A stretch of DNA of 64,000 bases from Streptomyces sp. JH34. GTDB taxonomy: Bacteria; Actinomycetota; Actinomycetes; Streptomycetales; Streptomycetaceae. Shown here piece after piece: positions 28,220-36,583 of the stretch (the stretch's first letter is position 1; each line of letters begins with the position of its first letter). The stretch covers positions 2,232,001 through 2,296,000 of the forward strand of contig NZ_JAJSOO010000001.1 of NCBI RefSeq assembly GCF_029428875.1. Reading direction: 5' to 3'. Position numbers and translations under genes: made by a program. The notes under the pieces are model-generated. The model had not been told where the DNA came from, ran no database searches, and saw nothing but the letters and a program-made list of their open reading frames with translations.

Positions 28220-28552
28220 TCAGGCCTTGACGGCCTGCGCGGATCCGTCGGCGATCAGCGGCTCGACCTCCTGGACCACCTTGCGCTCGACGAAGAACGC
28301 GGCGGTCGGGATCGTGCCGGAGATCAGCACCCAGAGCAGCTTGCCGAACGGCCACTTCGCCTTGGAGCCGAGGTCGAAGGCGAAGATCAGGTAGATGATG
28401 TAGAGGACACCGTGGACCTGCGAGACGACGAGCGTCAGACCCTCACCGGTGTCGAAGCCGTACTTGAAGATCATGCAGACGCACAGGATCAACAGCATGA
28501 CGGCGGTGACGTAGGCCATCACCCGATAGCGGGTCAGCACACTGCGTTTCAT
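28220..28552 (-). CDS. DUF3817 membrane protein (first copy)
   Basis: The 110-residue protein starts at ATG 28552 (MKRSVLTRYRVMAYVTAVML). It has about three membrane helices (VMAYVTAVMLLILCVCMIF; QVHGVLYIIYLIFAFDLG; LLWVLISGTIPTAAFFVE) and the family block HGVLYIIYLIFAFDLGSKAKWP. The biochemical role of DUF3817 is unknown. It lies between icmA and a MarR regulator on the same strand; the MarR gene ends 66 bp upstream. A second copy is at 31156-31506. Confidence 0.88.
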   Translation of the reverse strand: MKRSVLTRYRVMAYVTAVMLLILCVCMIFKYGFDTGEGLTLVVSQVHGVLYIIYLIFAFDLGSKAKWPFGKLLWVLISGTIPTAAFFVERKVVQEVEPLIADGSAQAVKA

Positions 28553-28617
28553 GGCATCGAGCGTAACCGGACGGCCGGGGCGATCTTCGGGCGCCCCGGC
28601 CCTCACGCGCGGTGCGC

Positions 28618-29127
28618 TCAGGCGTCGTCGAAGTCCTGCGCGGCCACCCGCAGCGGCCGGAGCATCGCGAAGATCTCGGCGCATTCCTCTTCGTCGTAGA
28701 CACCGAGCCCGAAGTCCATCGCCATCAGGTCCTGGCTGGCCGCCTCGACGACCTCACGGCCCTTGTCGGTGATGGAGGCCAGGGTTCCGCGGCCGTCGTT
28801 GGGGTTGGGGCGCTTGTCGACCAAGCCGGAGCGCACCAGCCGGTCGACGGTGTTCGTCACCGAGGTCGGGTGCACCATCAGACGCTCACCGATCTTGGAC
28901 ATCGGCAGCTCGCCCGCCTGGGAGAAGGTCAGCAGGACGAGGGCCTCGTAGCGCGCGAAGGTCAGTCCGTACGGTTTGACCACCGCGTCCACCTCGGCGA
29001 GCAGGATCTGCTGCGCACGCATGATCGAGGTGATCGCCCCCATGGAGGGCACCGGCCCCCACCGCCGGTGCCAGAGTTCCTCGGCGCGGGCGATGGGATC
29101 GAAGGGGAGGCTGAGCGGCTTCGGCAC
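28618..29127 (-). CDS. MarR-family transcriptional regulator
   Basis: The 169-residue protein carries the MarR winged HTH (LTFARYEALVLLTFSQAGELPMSKIGERLMVHPTSV, with the wing LVDKRPNPNDGRGTLASITDKGREV) between N- and C-terminal dimer helices. The GTG at 29127 has no ribosome site. TAAGGT lies 6 nt upstream on the minus strand, so translation is likely leaderless. It may control itself and the downstream DUF3817 gene. The 183-bp gap to the upstream glycosyltransferase holds TGACCA repeats but no gene. Confidence 0.88.
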   Translation of the reverse strand: MPKPLSLPFDPIARAEELWHRRWGPVPSMGAITSIMRAQQILLAEVDAVVKPYGLTFARYEALVLLTFSQAGELPMSKIGERLMVHPTSVTNTVDRLVRSGLVDKRPNPNDGRGTLASITDKGREVVEAASQDLMAMDFGLGVYDEEECAEIFAMLRPLRVAAQDFDDA

Positions 29128-29310
29128 GGCACGACCTTACCCACTGGTCACTTGGTGGTCAGCCCTGTCTCGCACTTCGGTACCGGACACGCGTTCTACG
29201 CACCTCCACGACCAGCAGGAGCGGCACCAGATGCTGTACGAGCGCACGCCGCTCGGCATCACTCCGTCGGCGCGGGGGGCCTGAGGCCACGCCGCGGCCG
29301 GGCGTGTGCG

Positions 29311-30699
29311 TCAGCTCCCGCCCGTCGGGGTGCTCGCGGCGGCGGTCGTCGTCAGCGCGGACTCCGACTCCTGGGCGGGACGCGCGGCGCGGGGCACGGT
29401 GCGGGCCGTGCGTTCGCGCAGCAGGGCGAGGGACCACAGCGCAAAGGGCACGAGAGCACTCACCAGGGCGGTCACCGCCCAGAGGCGCAGCTGCGCGTGG
29501 GTGAGGACGAGCAGGCAGCTCACGGCGGCGAACAGACAGGTGACGGCCTCCACGGGGCCGCGGGCGAGGGTCAGCGTGTAGGCGACGAGCCGTCCGGGCG
29601 GCACCCGGAACAGCGCCTTGCCGTACTGCCGCAGCAGCGTTCCGTACGCCCCGCGGGCCCGGCACGGCCGGCGGTCGCCCAGGTCCGCCCAGGAGACGGG
29701 CGCCTCCCCCGCGCCGAGGGGATCCGCGGTGTGGACGGAGCGCCAGTACCGTCCGGTCAGCGGGTTGCGCAGCCGGTGGATCTCGAAGCCGGTGGCCGTG
29801 GCGTCCGTGACGGAGTCGTGGAAGCCGCCGGCCTGGCGCAGTGCCGCCACGCGTACGACCGGGCAGGCACCGTCGAGCAGGGGCGCACCGTACCGGTTGC
29901 CCGCCTGCTGGACCAGCGTGCCGAAGAGCGGCCGGGGCGACGGGGGAGCCTCGCCCCCGTCACCCCGCGGCCCCACGACGAAGGCGATGTCAGGGTCACG
30001 GAACCAGCCGGTCGTCAGCTCCAGGGAGCCAGGCCGCGGGACGTGGCCCGCGTCGGCGGACACGACGAGGTCGTAGGCGTCGCCGTGCTTGGCCAGCCAG
30101 GCGTTGACGTTCCCGCGCTTCGTCCCGGCCTGGTGCGGACCTGTCCCCCGGTTCCATTCGGGCACCCCGAGCCGGGTGAAGTGGTGTACACCCAGTTCGG
30201 CGCAGAGCATCCGGGCCTCGGGGTCGTCACCCTCGTCCAGCAGCCAGACGTCCAGCGGTCCGGGGTGCCGCATGTGTACGGCGGCCTCCAGCGTGGCCCG
30301 TACCGCGGAGAGCGGCTCCGTGCCCGGGGCATACGTGGTGAGGAGGGCGAGCCCCGTGCCGGGCTCCGGCGTCGCGGGGACCGGCTCCCTTGCCACCGAC
30401 ACGGCGTAGGCCACGACGGCCACGTGGGCCAGCAGGAACAGCTCGACCAGACCGACGGACACCAGCGTCAGGGAGTCGGCGAGCACCAGCAGTCTCCGGC
30501 CGCTCCCGCCCTGGGTCCAGTGCGTGGGCCACAGCACGTGGAGCAGCAGCAGCCCGGTGACCGCGGGGACGGCCGGCATCAGCAGGGCGGCGCCTGCCCG
30601 GCGCCTCCCGGTGCGGGCCGGACGGCGGTAGCGCACCCGGTACCCCGTCGCGGGCGGCCCCGCGGGGCCGCTGTCGTGATCGTGACCCTCCGACGGCAT
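29311..30699 (-). CDS. Membrane glycosyltransferase, family 2
   Basis: The 462-residue protein has a hydrophilic N-terminus and two early membrane helices near residues 35-58 and 65-92. A GT2-type catalytic region follows (LALLTTYAPGTEP; LDVWLLDEGDDPEARM; TKRGNVNAWLAKHGDAYDLVVSADAGHVPRPG). Two to three C-terminal helices end in an Ala/Thr-rich tail. The fold resembles cellulose-synthase-like processive transferases, with RQYGKALFR in the place of the QxxRW motif. I chose ATG 30699 because GGGAGG lies 4 nt before it; ATG 30711 is in frame. Donor and product are unknown; an envelope polysaccharide is likely. Confidence 0.82.
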   Translation of the reverse strand: MPSEGHDHDSGPAGPPATGYRVRYRRPARTGRRRAGAALLMPAVPAVTGLLLLHVLWPTHWTQGGSGRRLLVLADSLTLVSVGLVELFLLAHVAVVAYAVSVAREPVPATPEPGTGLALLTTYAPGTEPLSAVRATLEAAVHMRHPGPLDVWLLDEGDDPEARMLCAELGVHHFTRLGVPEWNRGTGPHQAGTKRGNVNAWLAKHGDAYDLVVSADAGHVPRPGSLELTTGWFRDPDIAFVVGPRGDGGEAPPSPRPLFGTLVQQAGNRYGAPLLDGACPVVRVAALRQAGGFHDSVTDATATGFEIHRLRNPLTGRYWRSVHTADPLGAGEAPVSWADLGDRRPCRARGAYGTLLRQYGKALFRVPPGRLVAYTLTLARGPVEAVTCLFAAVSCLLVLTHAQLRLWAVTALVSALVPFALWSLALLRERTARTVPRAARPAQESESALTTTAAASTPTGGS

Positions 30700-30808
30700 C
30701 ACGCCTCCCATGGTCGGACTGTGCCGGTATCCCCACAGAAGGGGAGATATGACAGCATGTCGACCCGACAGGTCCGATGAGGGGATCAGTTCGCCCGAAC
30801 GGGAAGAG

Positions 30809-30838
30809 GAAGAGCCCCCGGCGCACCGGGGGCTCTTC
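30809..30838. terminator. 13-bp hairpin after the MTH1187-type gene
   Basis: GAAGAGCCCCCGG (30809-30821) pairs with CCGGGGGCTCTTC (30826-30838) around CGCA. It lies 28 bp past the stop of the minus-strand gene at 30866 and upstream of the glycosyltransferase, separating the two minus-strand units. Confidence 0.87.
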
Positions 30839-30865
30839 GTGCGCGTGTCGGGCATGGACGGGCCG

Positions 30866-31159
30866 TCAGCCCGCGAGGTGCCGTTCCACCGTCTCGACCT
30901 TCGAGGTCAGGCCGTCGGTGACGCCCGGCCGGATGTCGGCCTTCAGCACCAGGGAGACACGGCCCGCGCGGGCCTCGACGGCGGCGACGGCGCGCTTGAC
31001 GACGTCCATGACCTCGTCCCACTCCCCCTCGATCGACGTGAACATGGCGTCCGTGCGGTTGGGCAGCCCGGACTCGCGGACGACACGGACGGCGTCGGCG
31101 ACGTACTCACCGACGTCCTCGCCGACACCCAGCGGACTGACGGAGAAGGCGACGATCAT
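30866..31159 (-). CDS. MTH1187/YkoF-type thiamine-binding-like protein
   Basis: The 97-residue protein ([27 protein letters not shown]... [19 protein letters not shown]... [10 protein letters not shown]) matches the MTH1187/YqgV family of small ferredoxin-like-fold proteins. Relatives bind thiamine or its precursors; the role in vivo is unclear. Its ATG overlaps the stop of the upstream DUF3817 gene (ATGA), so the two are coupled. No thiamine riboswitch is recognisable upstream. A terminator hairpin follows. Confidence 0.87.
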   Translation of the reverse strand: MIVAFSVSPLGVGEDVGEYVADAVRVVRESGLPNRTDAMFTSIEGEWDEVMDVVKRAVAAVEARAGRVSLVLKADIRPGVTDGLTSKVETVERHLAG

Positions 31160-31506
31160 GCGTTCACCGTGCCCTCGGCGCGGGCGCGCGCGGCGATGAC
31201 CCCGTCGGCCTCGTACTTCTTGAGCAGCTTCTCGCCGTAGAGGCCACCGAAGGGCACGACCGCGAGCAGGAAGAACAGCGCGACGCGCTTGAGCGGCCAC
31301 TTCGCCTTGACCCACACGTCCAGGAGGAACACCACGTAGATCGTGAAGAGGAGGCCGTGCAGCGCTCCGAGGGGCGGCATCAGGAAGTCGATGTCCGAGA
31401 CCCGCATGAGCAGCGAGCCGAAGATGAGCAGCGCCGGGAAGGAGAGCGCCTCGGGAAGCGAGATGAGGCGCAGCCGGTGCAGGGCGGAAGCGGTCTTGAT
31501 GTCCAC
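31156..31506 (-). CDS. DUF3817 membrane protein (second copy)
   Basis: The 116-residue protein ([22 protein letters not shown]...) shares the family block [25 protein letters not shown] with the copy at 28220-28552. It has three hydrophobic helices and a basic C-terminus. I prefer GTG 31506 (GAAGGTG upstream) because the conserved domain starts at once; ATG 31566 is in frame and possible. Its stop overlaps the start of the MTH1187-type gene, tying a membrane protein to a small thiamine-binding-like protein. The function is unknown. Confidence 0.85.
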   Translation of the reverse strand: MDIKTASALHRLRLISLPEALSFPALLIFGSLLMRVSDIDFLMPPLGALHGLLFTIYVVFLLDVWVKAKWPLKRVALFFLLAVVPFGGLYGEKLLKKYEADGVIAARARAEGTVNA

Positions 31507-31709
31507 GAGGGCACCTTCGGTGGGAGGGGCGTGTCGGCTTGTGAACGCAGGCACAAGCACAGCCATTGTGGCATCGCTCCCGGCCCCCGGGAGCGGGGGG
31601 TCCGGGTCCGGTCCGTGCGGCACGTATCGGCGCATATCAGGGTCGTCTCGGGGTCGGGATCCGCCGTCGGGCCCTGTCCGCCGGAGTCCCCGGCGGCTAA
31701 CGTCGCACC

Positions 31710-32348
31710 GTGGCGATGTTCCGACTCCAAGGCAGCAAGACGCTCGCCGTCGACCTGACAGGCGACGCCGTCAAGGCGAAGAACGGCTCGATGGTCGCGT
31801 ACGACGGCCGGATGGCGTTCAAGAAGATGTCGGGCGGCGGTGAGGGGCTCCGAGGCATGGTGACCCGCCGGCTGACCGGCGAGCAGATGGAAGTGATGGA
31901 GGTGAAGGGGCAGGGCACCTGCTATTTCGCCGACCGGGCGAGCGAGATCAACCTCGTCTCGCTCCGCGGCGACACCCTGTACGTCGAGGCGAGCAATCTG
32001 CTGGCCACGGACGCCGGGCTGCGCACGGGCACCTCCTTCACGGGCCTACGCGGCGGGGCGAGCGGCAACGGCCTGTTCACCACGACCGTCGAGGGAACCG
32101 GCCAGGCGGCGATCATGTCGGACGGTTCCGCCGTGGTGCTGCGGGTGACGCCCCAGTACCCGCTGAACGTCGACCCCGGCGCCTACATCGCCCACCAGGG
32201 CCGGCTCCAGCAGCACTTCCAGTCCGGGGTGAACTTCCGGACGCTCATGGGTGAGGGCTCCGGCGAGTCCTTCCAGATCCGCTTCGAGGGCGACGGTCTC
32301 GTCTACGTGCAGCCCAGCGAGCGGAACACCGTCGGGGGCGATGTCTGA
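31710..32348 (+). CDS. AIM24-family protein 1
   Basis: The 212-residue protein has the AIM24/DUF124 beta-sandwich pattern: VKAKNGSMVAYDGRMAFKKM, GQGTCYFADRASEINLVSL, DTLYVEASNLLATDAGLRT and GEGSGESFQIRFEGDGLVYVQ. The family is distantly related to TerD/TRAP-like folds and its bacterial function is unknown. The GTG at 31710 has no ribosome site and TAACGT lies 8 nt upstream, suggesting a leaderless operon mRNA. The stop overlaps the next start (TGATG), beginning a tight three-gene set. Confidence 0.88.
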   Translation: MAMFRLQGSKTLAVDLTGDAVKAKNGSMVAYDGRMAFKKMSGGGEGLRGMVTRRLTGEQMEVMEVKGQGTCYFADRASEINLVSLRGDTLYVEASNLLATDAGLRTGTSFTGLRGGASGNGLFTTTVEGTGQAAIMSDGSAVVLRVTPQYPLNVDPGAYIAHQGRLQQHFQSGVNFRTLMGEGSGESFQIRFEGDGLVYVQPSERNTVGGDV

Positions 32349-32998
32349 TGCCGTTCCGTGAGATCAACTCGAAGATGGTCGAGGCCCAGGTGGAGCCCGG
32401 CCAGAAGATGTACAGCCAGCGCGGCGCGATGCTCGCCTACCGCGGCGACGTCTCCTTCACCCCGAACATCCAGGGCGGTCAGGGCGGCCTGGCGTCGATG
32501 ATCGGCCGGCGGGTGGCCAACGAGGCGACCCCCCTGATGACGGTCGAGGGCAGCGGCACGGTGATGTTCGGCCACGGCGGACACCACATCCAGGTGATCG
32601 AGCTGGCGGGCGACACCCTCTACGTGGAGGCCGACCGGCTGCTCGCCTTCGACGGGACGCTCCGGCAGGGCACCATGTTCATGGGGTCGCAGGGCGGGGT
32701 GATGGGCATGGTGCGCGGCCAGGTGACCGGACAGGGCCTGTTCACGACGACGCTGGGGGGCCACGGCTCGGTGGCCGTGATGGCGCACGGCGGGGTCGTC
32801 GAGCTGCCGATCACGCCGGGACGGCCGGTGCACGTGGACCCGCAGGCGTACGTCGCCCACCACGGGGACGTGACCAACAAGCTGTCCACCGCGCTCGGCT
32901 GGCGCGACATGGTGGGTCGCGGTTCCGGCGAGGCCTTCCAGCTGGAGCTCAGCGGCAGCGGAGCGGTGTACGTCCAGGCGTCGGAGGAGAAGCTGTGA
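32348..32998 (+). CDS. AIM24-family protein 2
   Basis: The 216-residue paralogue starts MPFREINSKMVEAQVEPGQKMYSQRGAMLAYRG and has the same strand order: GSGTVMFGHGGHHIQVIEL, DTLYVEADRLLAFDGTLRQ and GRGSGEAFQLELSGSGAVYVQ. Glycine-rich QGG and GGH segments replace parts of the first paralogue. It overlaps its neighbours by 1 and 4 bp, so all three are probably made in fixed ratio. No signal peptide or membrane helix is seen; a cytosolic hetero-oligomer is plausible. Confidence 0.88.
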   Translation: MPFREINSKMVEAQVEPGQKMYSQRGAMLAYRGDVSFTPNIQGGQGGLASMIGRRVANEATPLMTVEGSGTVMFGHGGHHIQVIELAGDTLYVEADRLLAFDGTLRQGTMFMGSQGGVMGMVRGQVTGQGLFTTTLGGHGSVAVMAHGGVVELPITPGRPVHVDPQAYVAHHGDVTNKLSTALGWRDMVGRGSGEAFQLELSGSGAVYVQASEEKL

Positions 32999-33768
32999 GC
33001 ACACCGGTGGTTTTCGACCCGATGACGCTGCCGTCGGACGACAACGTCAACGCGTACACCTTCTGCGTGGAGCTCAAGGGGAGCCAGTGGTTCCTGCAGA
33101 AGGGCAAGATGATCGCCTACTACGGGCAGATCGAGTTCGACGGCATCGGACACGGACGCTTCGACCGGCTGATCCGCACGAGCTTCCACTCCCCGCTGCA
33201 CGCGAGCGACTGGGTGGTGGCCGAGGGCAGCGGCAAGATGCTGCTCGCCGACCGGGCCTTCGACGTGAACTCGTTCGACCTGGCGGACGGCAACCTGACG
33301 ATCCGGTCCGGCAATCTGCTGGCGTACCAGCCGACCCTCGCGCTGAAGCAGTCGATCGTCCCCGGCTTCCTGACCCTGATCGGCACGGGCAAGTTCGTCG
33401 CCGCGTCCAACGGACCGGTCGTCTTCATGGAACCGCCGCTGCGGGTGGACCCGCAGGCACTGGTGGGGTGGGCCGACTGCCCCTCGCCGTGCCACCACTA
33501 CGACCACGGCTACATGACGGGCGTGATGGGCGGACTGCGCTCGCTGACCGGGATCGGCGGAACGTCGGGCGAGGAGCATCAGTTCGAGTTCGTCGGGGCG
33601 GGCACGGTACTGCTCCAGTCGACCGAGGTGCTGATGCCCGAGCAGGCGACCGGTGGCGTTCCGCACGAGCCGGGCGTACCGGGCGGCGGACCGGGGGCGG
33701 GTCAACACGGCTCCACACCCCGCATGCCCGGTCAGCTGGGGGACCTTCAGCGTCGCTTCGGGCTGTGA
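32995..33768 (+). CDS. AIM24-family protein 3
   Basis: The 257-residue paralogue has KMIAYYGQIEFDGIG, GSGKMLLADRAFDVNSFDL, NLTIRSGNLLAYQPTLALK and TSGEEHQFEFVGAGTVLLQSTEVL. It also has a Cys/His insertion (WADCPSPCHHYDHGYM) near residues 158-172 that could bind metal, and a Gly/Pro-rich C-terminal tail of about 45 residues. Neither is present in the other two copies. The GTG overlaps the preceding stop. It is the last gene of the set; no clear hairpin follows within 60 bp. Confidence 0.88.
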   Translation: MSTPVVFDPMTLPSDDNVNAYTFCVELKGSQWFLQKGKMIAYYGQIEFDGIGHGRFDRLIRTSFHSPLHASDWVVAEGSGKMLLADRAFDVNSFDLADGNLTIRSGNLLAYQPTLALKQSIVPGFLTLIGTGKFVAASNGPVVFMEPPLRVDPQALVGWADCPSPCHHYDHGYMTGVMGGLRSLTGIGGTSGEEHQFEFVGAGTVLLQSTEVLMPEQATGGVPHEPGVPGGGPGAGQHGSTPRMPGQLGDLQRRFGL

Positions 33769-33865
33769 ACGGTAGTCTGCGGAGGGTGATGTCCAGGGGG
33801 GCACGTGCGCTGACTCACACTCCCAGAATTCGTCCGACTTTCAACATCTTAGGTAGAATTCATAC

Positions 33866-34345
33866 ATGGAGATGACGGAGACAGCCACGCGCTGGCTGAC
33901 CGATGCGGAGCAGTGCGCCTGGCGCACCCACCTCGACGTCAGCAGGCTGCTGACACATCAGCTGGAGAGGGACCTCCAGCCGTTCGGCCTGACCATGAAC
34001 GACTACGAGATCCTGGTCAATCTCTCCGAGTCCGACGACCAGCGGATGCGGATGAGCGATCTCGCCGCCGCCACCCTGCAGTCCAAGAGCAGGCTGTCGC
34101 ACCAGGTCACCCGCATGGAGAACGCCGGCCTGGTCCGGCGCGAGCACTGCGAGTCGGACCGGCGCGGACTGTTCGCGGTCCTCACCGACGTCGGCGGTGA
34201 CACGATGCGGAAGGTCGCGCCGCACCACGTCGAGTCGGTGCGCCGGCACTTCATGGACCTGCTCTCCCCCGACGAGCTCTCCGAACTGCACGCGGCGCTG
34301 ACCCCGATCGCGGAGCACCTGCGCGGCCGGCGCGGCAAGCCGTAA
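33866..34345 (+). CDS. MarR-family transcriptional regulator
   Basis: This 159-residue protein has the MarR HTH (LTMNDYEILVNLSESDDQRMRMSDLAAATLQSKSRLSHQVTRME; wing LVRREHCESDRRGLFAVLTDVG). The 97-bp upstream gap is AT-richer than its surroundings and contains AGAATTC twice (near 33825 and 33854), possibly operator half-sites. A second ATG at 33872 preceded by GGAG could also start the protein. It is convergent with a sensor kinase, only 3 bp from its stop. The ligand and targets are unknown. Confidence 0.9.
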   Translation: MEMTETATRWLTDAEQCAWRTHLDVSRLLTHQLERDLQPFGLTMNDYEILVNLSESDDQRMRMSDLAAATLQSKSRLSHQVTRMENAGLVRREHCESDRRGLFAVLTDVGGDTMRKVAPHHVESVRRHFMDLLSPDELSELHAALTPIAEHLRGRRGKP

Positions 34346-34348
34346 CCC

Positions 34349-35809
34349 TCACCCTTCCCGGCCGCTGTCGGCCGCCGGCTCCGGCCCGGCCGCCGGCAGC
34401 CGCAGGGTGAACCGCGCCCCGCCTCCCGGCGCCGCACCCACCGAGAGGGTGCCCCCGTGCCGGGAGGCCACGTCACGGGCGATGGCCAGACCGAGCCCGG
34501 CCCCGCCGTCGTCGCGGCTGCGCGCGTCGTCCAGACGTACGAAGCGCTCGAAGATGCGGTCCCGCTCCGCCTCCGGCACGCCCGCGCCGTCGTCGGTGAC
34601 CTCGACGACCACCTCACCCCGGCCGGCCCGCACCGAGACCGCCACCGCACGCTCCGCGTGGCGCTCGGCGTTGTCCAGGAGGTTGCCCACCACCCGGGCC
34701 AACTGCCCACGCGATCCGGTCGCTTCGAGCGGCACCGCACCCGCCACGGACACCTCCGGCGGGATCCGGTCGCCCGTCCGCTGGGAGACCTCCTCGCGGA
34801 CCAGCGCGCCCAGGTCGACCGCCGCGCGCCCCGGCCGCTCCCCCGCGTCCAGCCGGGCGAGCAGCAGCAGGTCCGCGGCCAGCCCCTGCAGCCGCACCGT
34901 GTCGGCGACCGCGCCGGGGACGTCCAGCAGCTCGGGGTGGGCCGCCCCCACCTCCAACTGGGTGCGGAGCGAGGCGATCGGGCTGCGCAGTTCGTGCGAG
35001 GCGTCGGCGACGAAACGCCGCTGGCGGTCGACCGACGCCTCCAGCACGGTCAGGGTCTCGTTGGTGGTGCGGGCCAGCCGCGCGATCTCGTCCCGTGAGT
35101 CCGGCTCGGGAACACGGCGGCCCAGATCCTCGGACGCGGTGATCGCGGCCAGCTCCCGCCGGATGCCCTCGACCGGCCGCAGTGCGCGCCGGGTGACCAG
35201 CCAGGTCACTCCGGCGACGACGAGCAGCATGAGGGGCAGCCCGGTCAGCATGGAGTCGCGCACGGTGTCCACGGCCTCCTGTTCGGCCGCGAGCGGGGCG
35301 CCGGCGTGGACGGTCAGGGTGACGTCCTTGTCCGTGGTCAGCTCGACGGCGGCGAAACGGTAGTCGGCCGTGTCGCCGTCGACGGTGGCGGTGCCGTTCG
35401 CGTAGTCCGGCTGGTCGGAGGACACCTCACCGCGGGCCGGGACGCCCCCGCCGTCATCGTCGTCGTCATCGTCCCCCGGGCTGGGGGCCGGGGCCGACGG
35501 CACCGGTTCGACCCCTGCCGCGCCCGTCCCCGAGATCGCCTCCAGGTCCTTGGAGACGGCCACCACGCGCCCCTCCTCGTCGGCCACCTGGACGGGGTGG
35601 ATCTCCTCGTCGCCCAGCTCCAGCTCCGCGTACGTCGATCCGAGGGCCAGCTGCCCGGCCACCTCCCGTGCCGCCACCTCGGCCTCCAGCCCCGCCCGGT
35701 CCGTCAGATTGCCCCGCAGCACCAGGAGTACGGCCAGTCCCGCGGCCGTCAGGGCGACGGCCACGACCAGGGTGGCTCCGAGCGCGGCCCTGGCCCGCAC
35801 GGACCTCAC
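34349..35809 (-). CDS. Membrane sensor histidine kinase with poly-Asp extracytoplasmic loop
   Basis: The 486-residue protein has an N-terminal helix (LGATLVVAVALTAAGLAVLLVL), an extracytoplasmic domain of about 150 residues, a second helix (LPLMLLVVAGVTWLV), and HAMP. HisKA (FVADASHELRSPIASLRTQLE) and HATPase (RGQLARVVGNLLDNAERHA; DGGAGLGLAIARDVA) follow. The outer loop holds seven consecutive aspartates (residues 113-119) in a Pro/Ser/Gly-rich stretch, a possible cation-binding or charge-sensing element. The GTG overlaps the regulator stop. It faces a secreted PepSY protein that is also very acidic. Confidence 0.92.
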   Translation of the reverse strand: MRSVRARAALGATLVVAVALTAAGLAVLLVLRGNLTDRAGLEAEVAAREVAGQLALGSTYAELELGDEEIHPVQVADEEGRVVAVSKDLEAISGTGAAGVEPVPSAPAPSPGDDDDDDDGGGVPARGEVSSDQPDYANGTATVDGDTADYRFAAVELTTDKDVTLTVHAGAPLAAEQEAVDTVRDSMLTGLPLMLLVVAGVTWLVTRRALRPVEGIRRELAAITASEDLGRRVPEPDSRDEIARLARTTNETLTVLEASVDRQRRFVADASHELRSPIASLRTQLEVGAAHPELLDVPGAVADTVRLQGLAADLLLLARLDAGERPGRAAVDLGALVREEVSQRTGDRIPPEVSVAGAVPLEATGSRGQLARVVGNLLDNAERHAERAVAVSVRAGRGEVVVEVTDDGAGVPEAERDRIFERFVRLDDARSRDDGGAGLGLAIARDVASRHGGTLSVGAAPGGGARFTLRLPAAGPEPAADSGREG

Positions 35810-36465
35810 AGCGTCTCCAACCGGTAGCCCGCGCCCCGTACCGTACGGATCGAGGCGGCGCCCAGCTTGCGGCGCAGGGTGCTGATGTAGACCTCGACGA
35901 TGTTCGGGTCGCCGTCGTAGGCGAAGTCCCAGACGTGCTCCAGGATGTCCGCCTTGCTCACCACCTCGCCCGCCCGCAGCACGAGTTGCTCAAGGACGGC
36001 GAACTCCTTCGCGGTGAGGGCGACTTCGTCCTCACCGCGGTGGACCCGCCGGGCGGCCGTGTCCATCCGCAGCGTCCCCGCGGTCAGCACCGGCGAGGCG
36101 GATCCGCCGCGGCGGCGCAGCAGCGCCCGGACCCGGGCGACGAGCACGACGTAGGAGAACGGCTTGGTCAGGTAGTCGTCGGCGCCCGTGTCCAGGCCCT
36201 CCGCCTCGTCGTACTCCCCGTCCTTCGCGGTCAGCATCAGGATCGGCGTCTCGTGCCCGGCGGCACGCAGGGCGGCACAGATCCGGTAGCCGTTCATCCC
36301 TGGCAGCATGATGTCGAGGACCACGAGGTCGTGGACCCCCTGGCCGGCCAGGTGGAGGCCCTCCAGTCCGTCGTGCACGACGTCGACGGCGAAGCCCTCG
36401 GCGGTGAGTCCCCTGGCGAGGGACGTCGCGAGGCGCTTCTCGTCCTCCACGATCAACAGGCGCAT
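35806..36465 (-). CDS. OmpR/PhoB-family response regulator
   Basis: The 219-residue protein has a receiver domain (MRLLIVEDEKRLATSLARG, phosphoacceptor in DLVVLDIMLPGMNGY, Lys in YLTKPFSYVVLVARVRALL). Its winged-helix effector domain contains LTAKEFAVLEQLVLRAGEVVSKADILEHVWD and YISTLRRKLGAASIRTVRGAGYRL. Its stop overlaps the kinase start by 4 bp. TTCAG direct repeats in the divergent region (36500-36525) are the likely binding site, which would put both this operon and the PepSY gene under its control. Confidence 0.94.
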   Translation of the reverse strand: MRLLIVEDEKRLATSLARGLTAEGFAVDVVHDGLEGLHLAGQGVHDLVVLDIMLPGMNGYRICAALRAAGHETPILMLTAKDGEYDEAEGLDTGADDYLTKPFSYVVLVARVRALLRRRGGSASPVLTAGTLRMDTAARRVHRGEDEVALTAKEFAVLEQLVLRAGEVVSKADILEHVWDFAYDGDPNIVEVYISTLRRKLGAASIRTVRGAGYRLETL

Positions 36466-36499
36466 GGGGAAAGCTTCCCAAACCGAACCTGAAGGCGGC

Positions 36500-36525
36500 T
36501 TCAGGCGGCTTCAGGCTGTGTTCAG
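36500..36525. promoter_or_regulatory. Triple TTCAG direct repeat between the regulator and PepSY genes
   Basis: TTCAG occurs at 36500-36504, 36510-36514 and 36521-36525, within GGC-TTCAGGC units spaced 10 and 11 bp. Tandem half-sites one helical turn apart are typical of OmpR-family regulators. The site lies 35 bp from the regulator start and 59 bp from the PepSY start. Confidence 0.75.
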
Positions 36526-36583
36526 CATCGCCCGGCCAGTGTGGTTCCCGTCGCACCACACATCCCATCGGGGAGGACCCGTC

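Noticed and set aside
29128..29310. Possible small gene between the MarR regulator and the glycosyltransferase
   Set aside because: The only frames are fragments running in from neighbours; no start with ribosome site. TGACCA repeats here are more likely regulatory.
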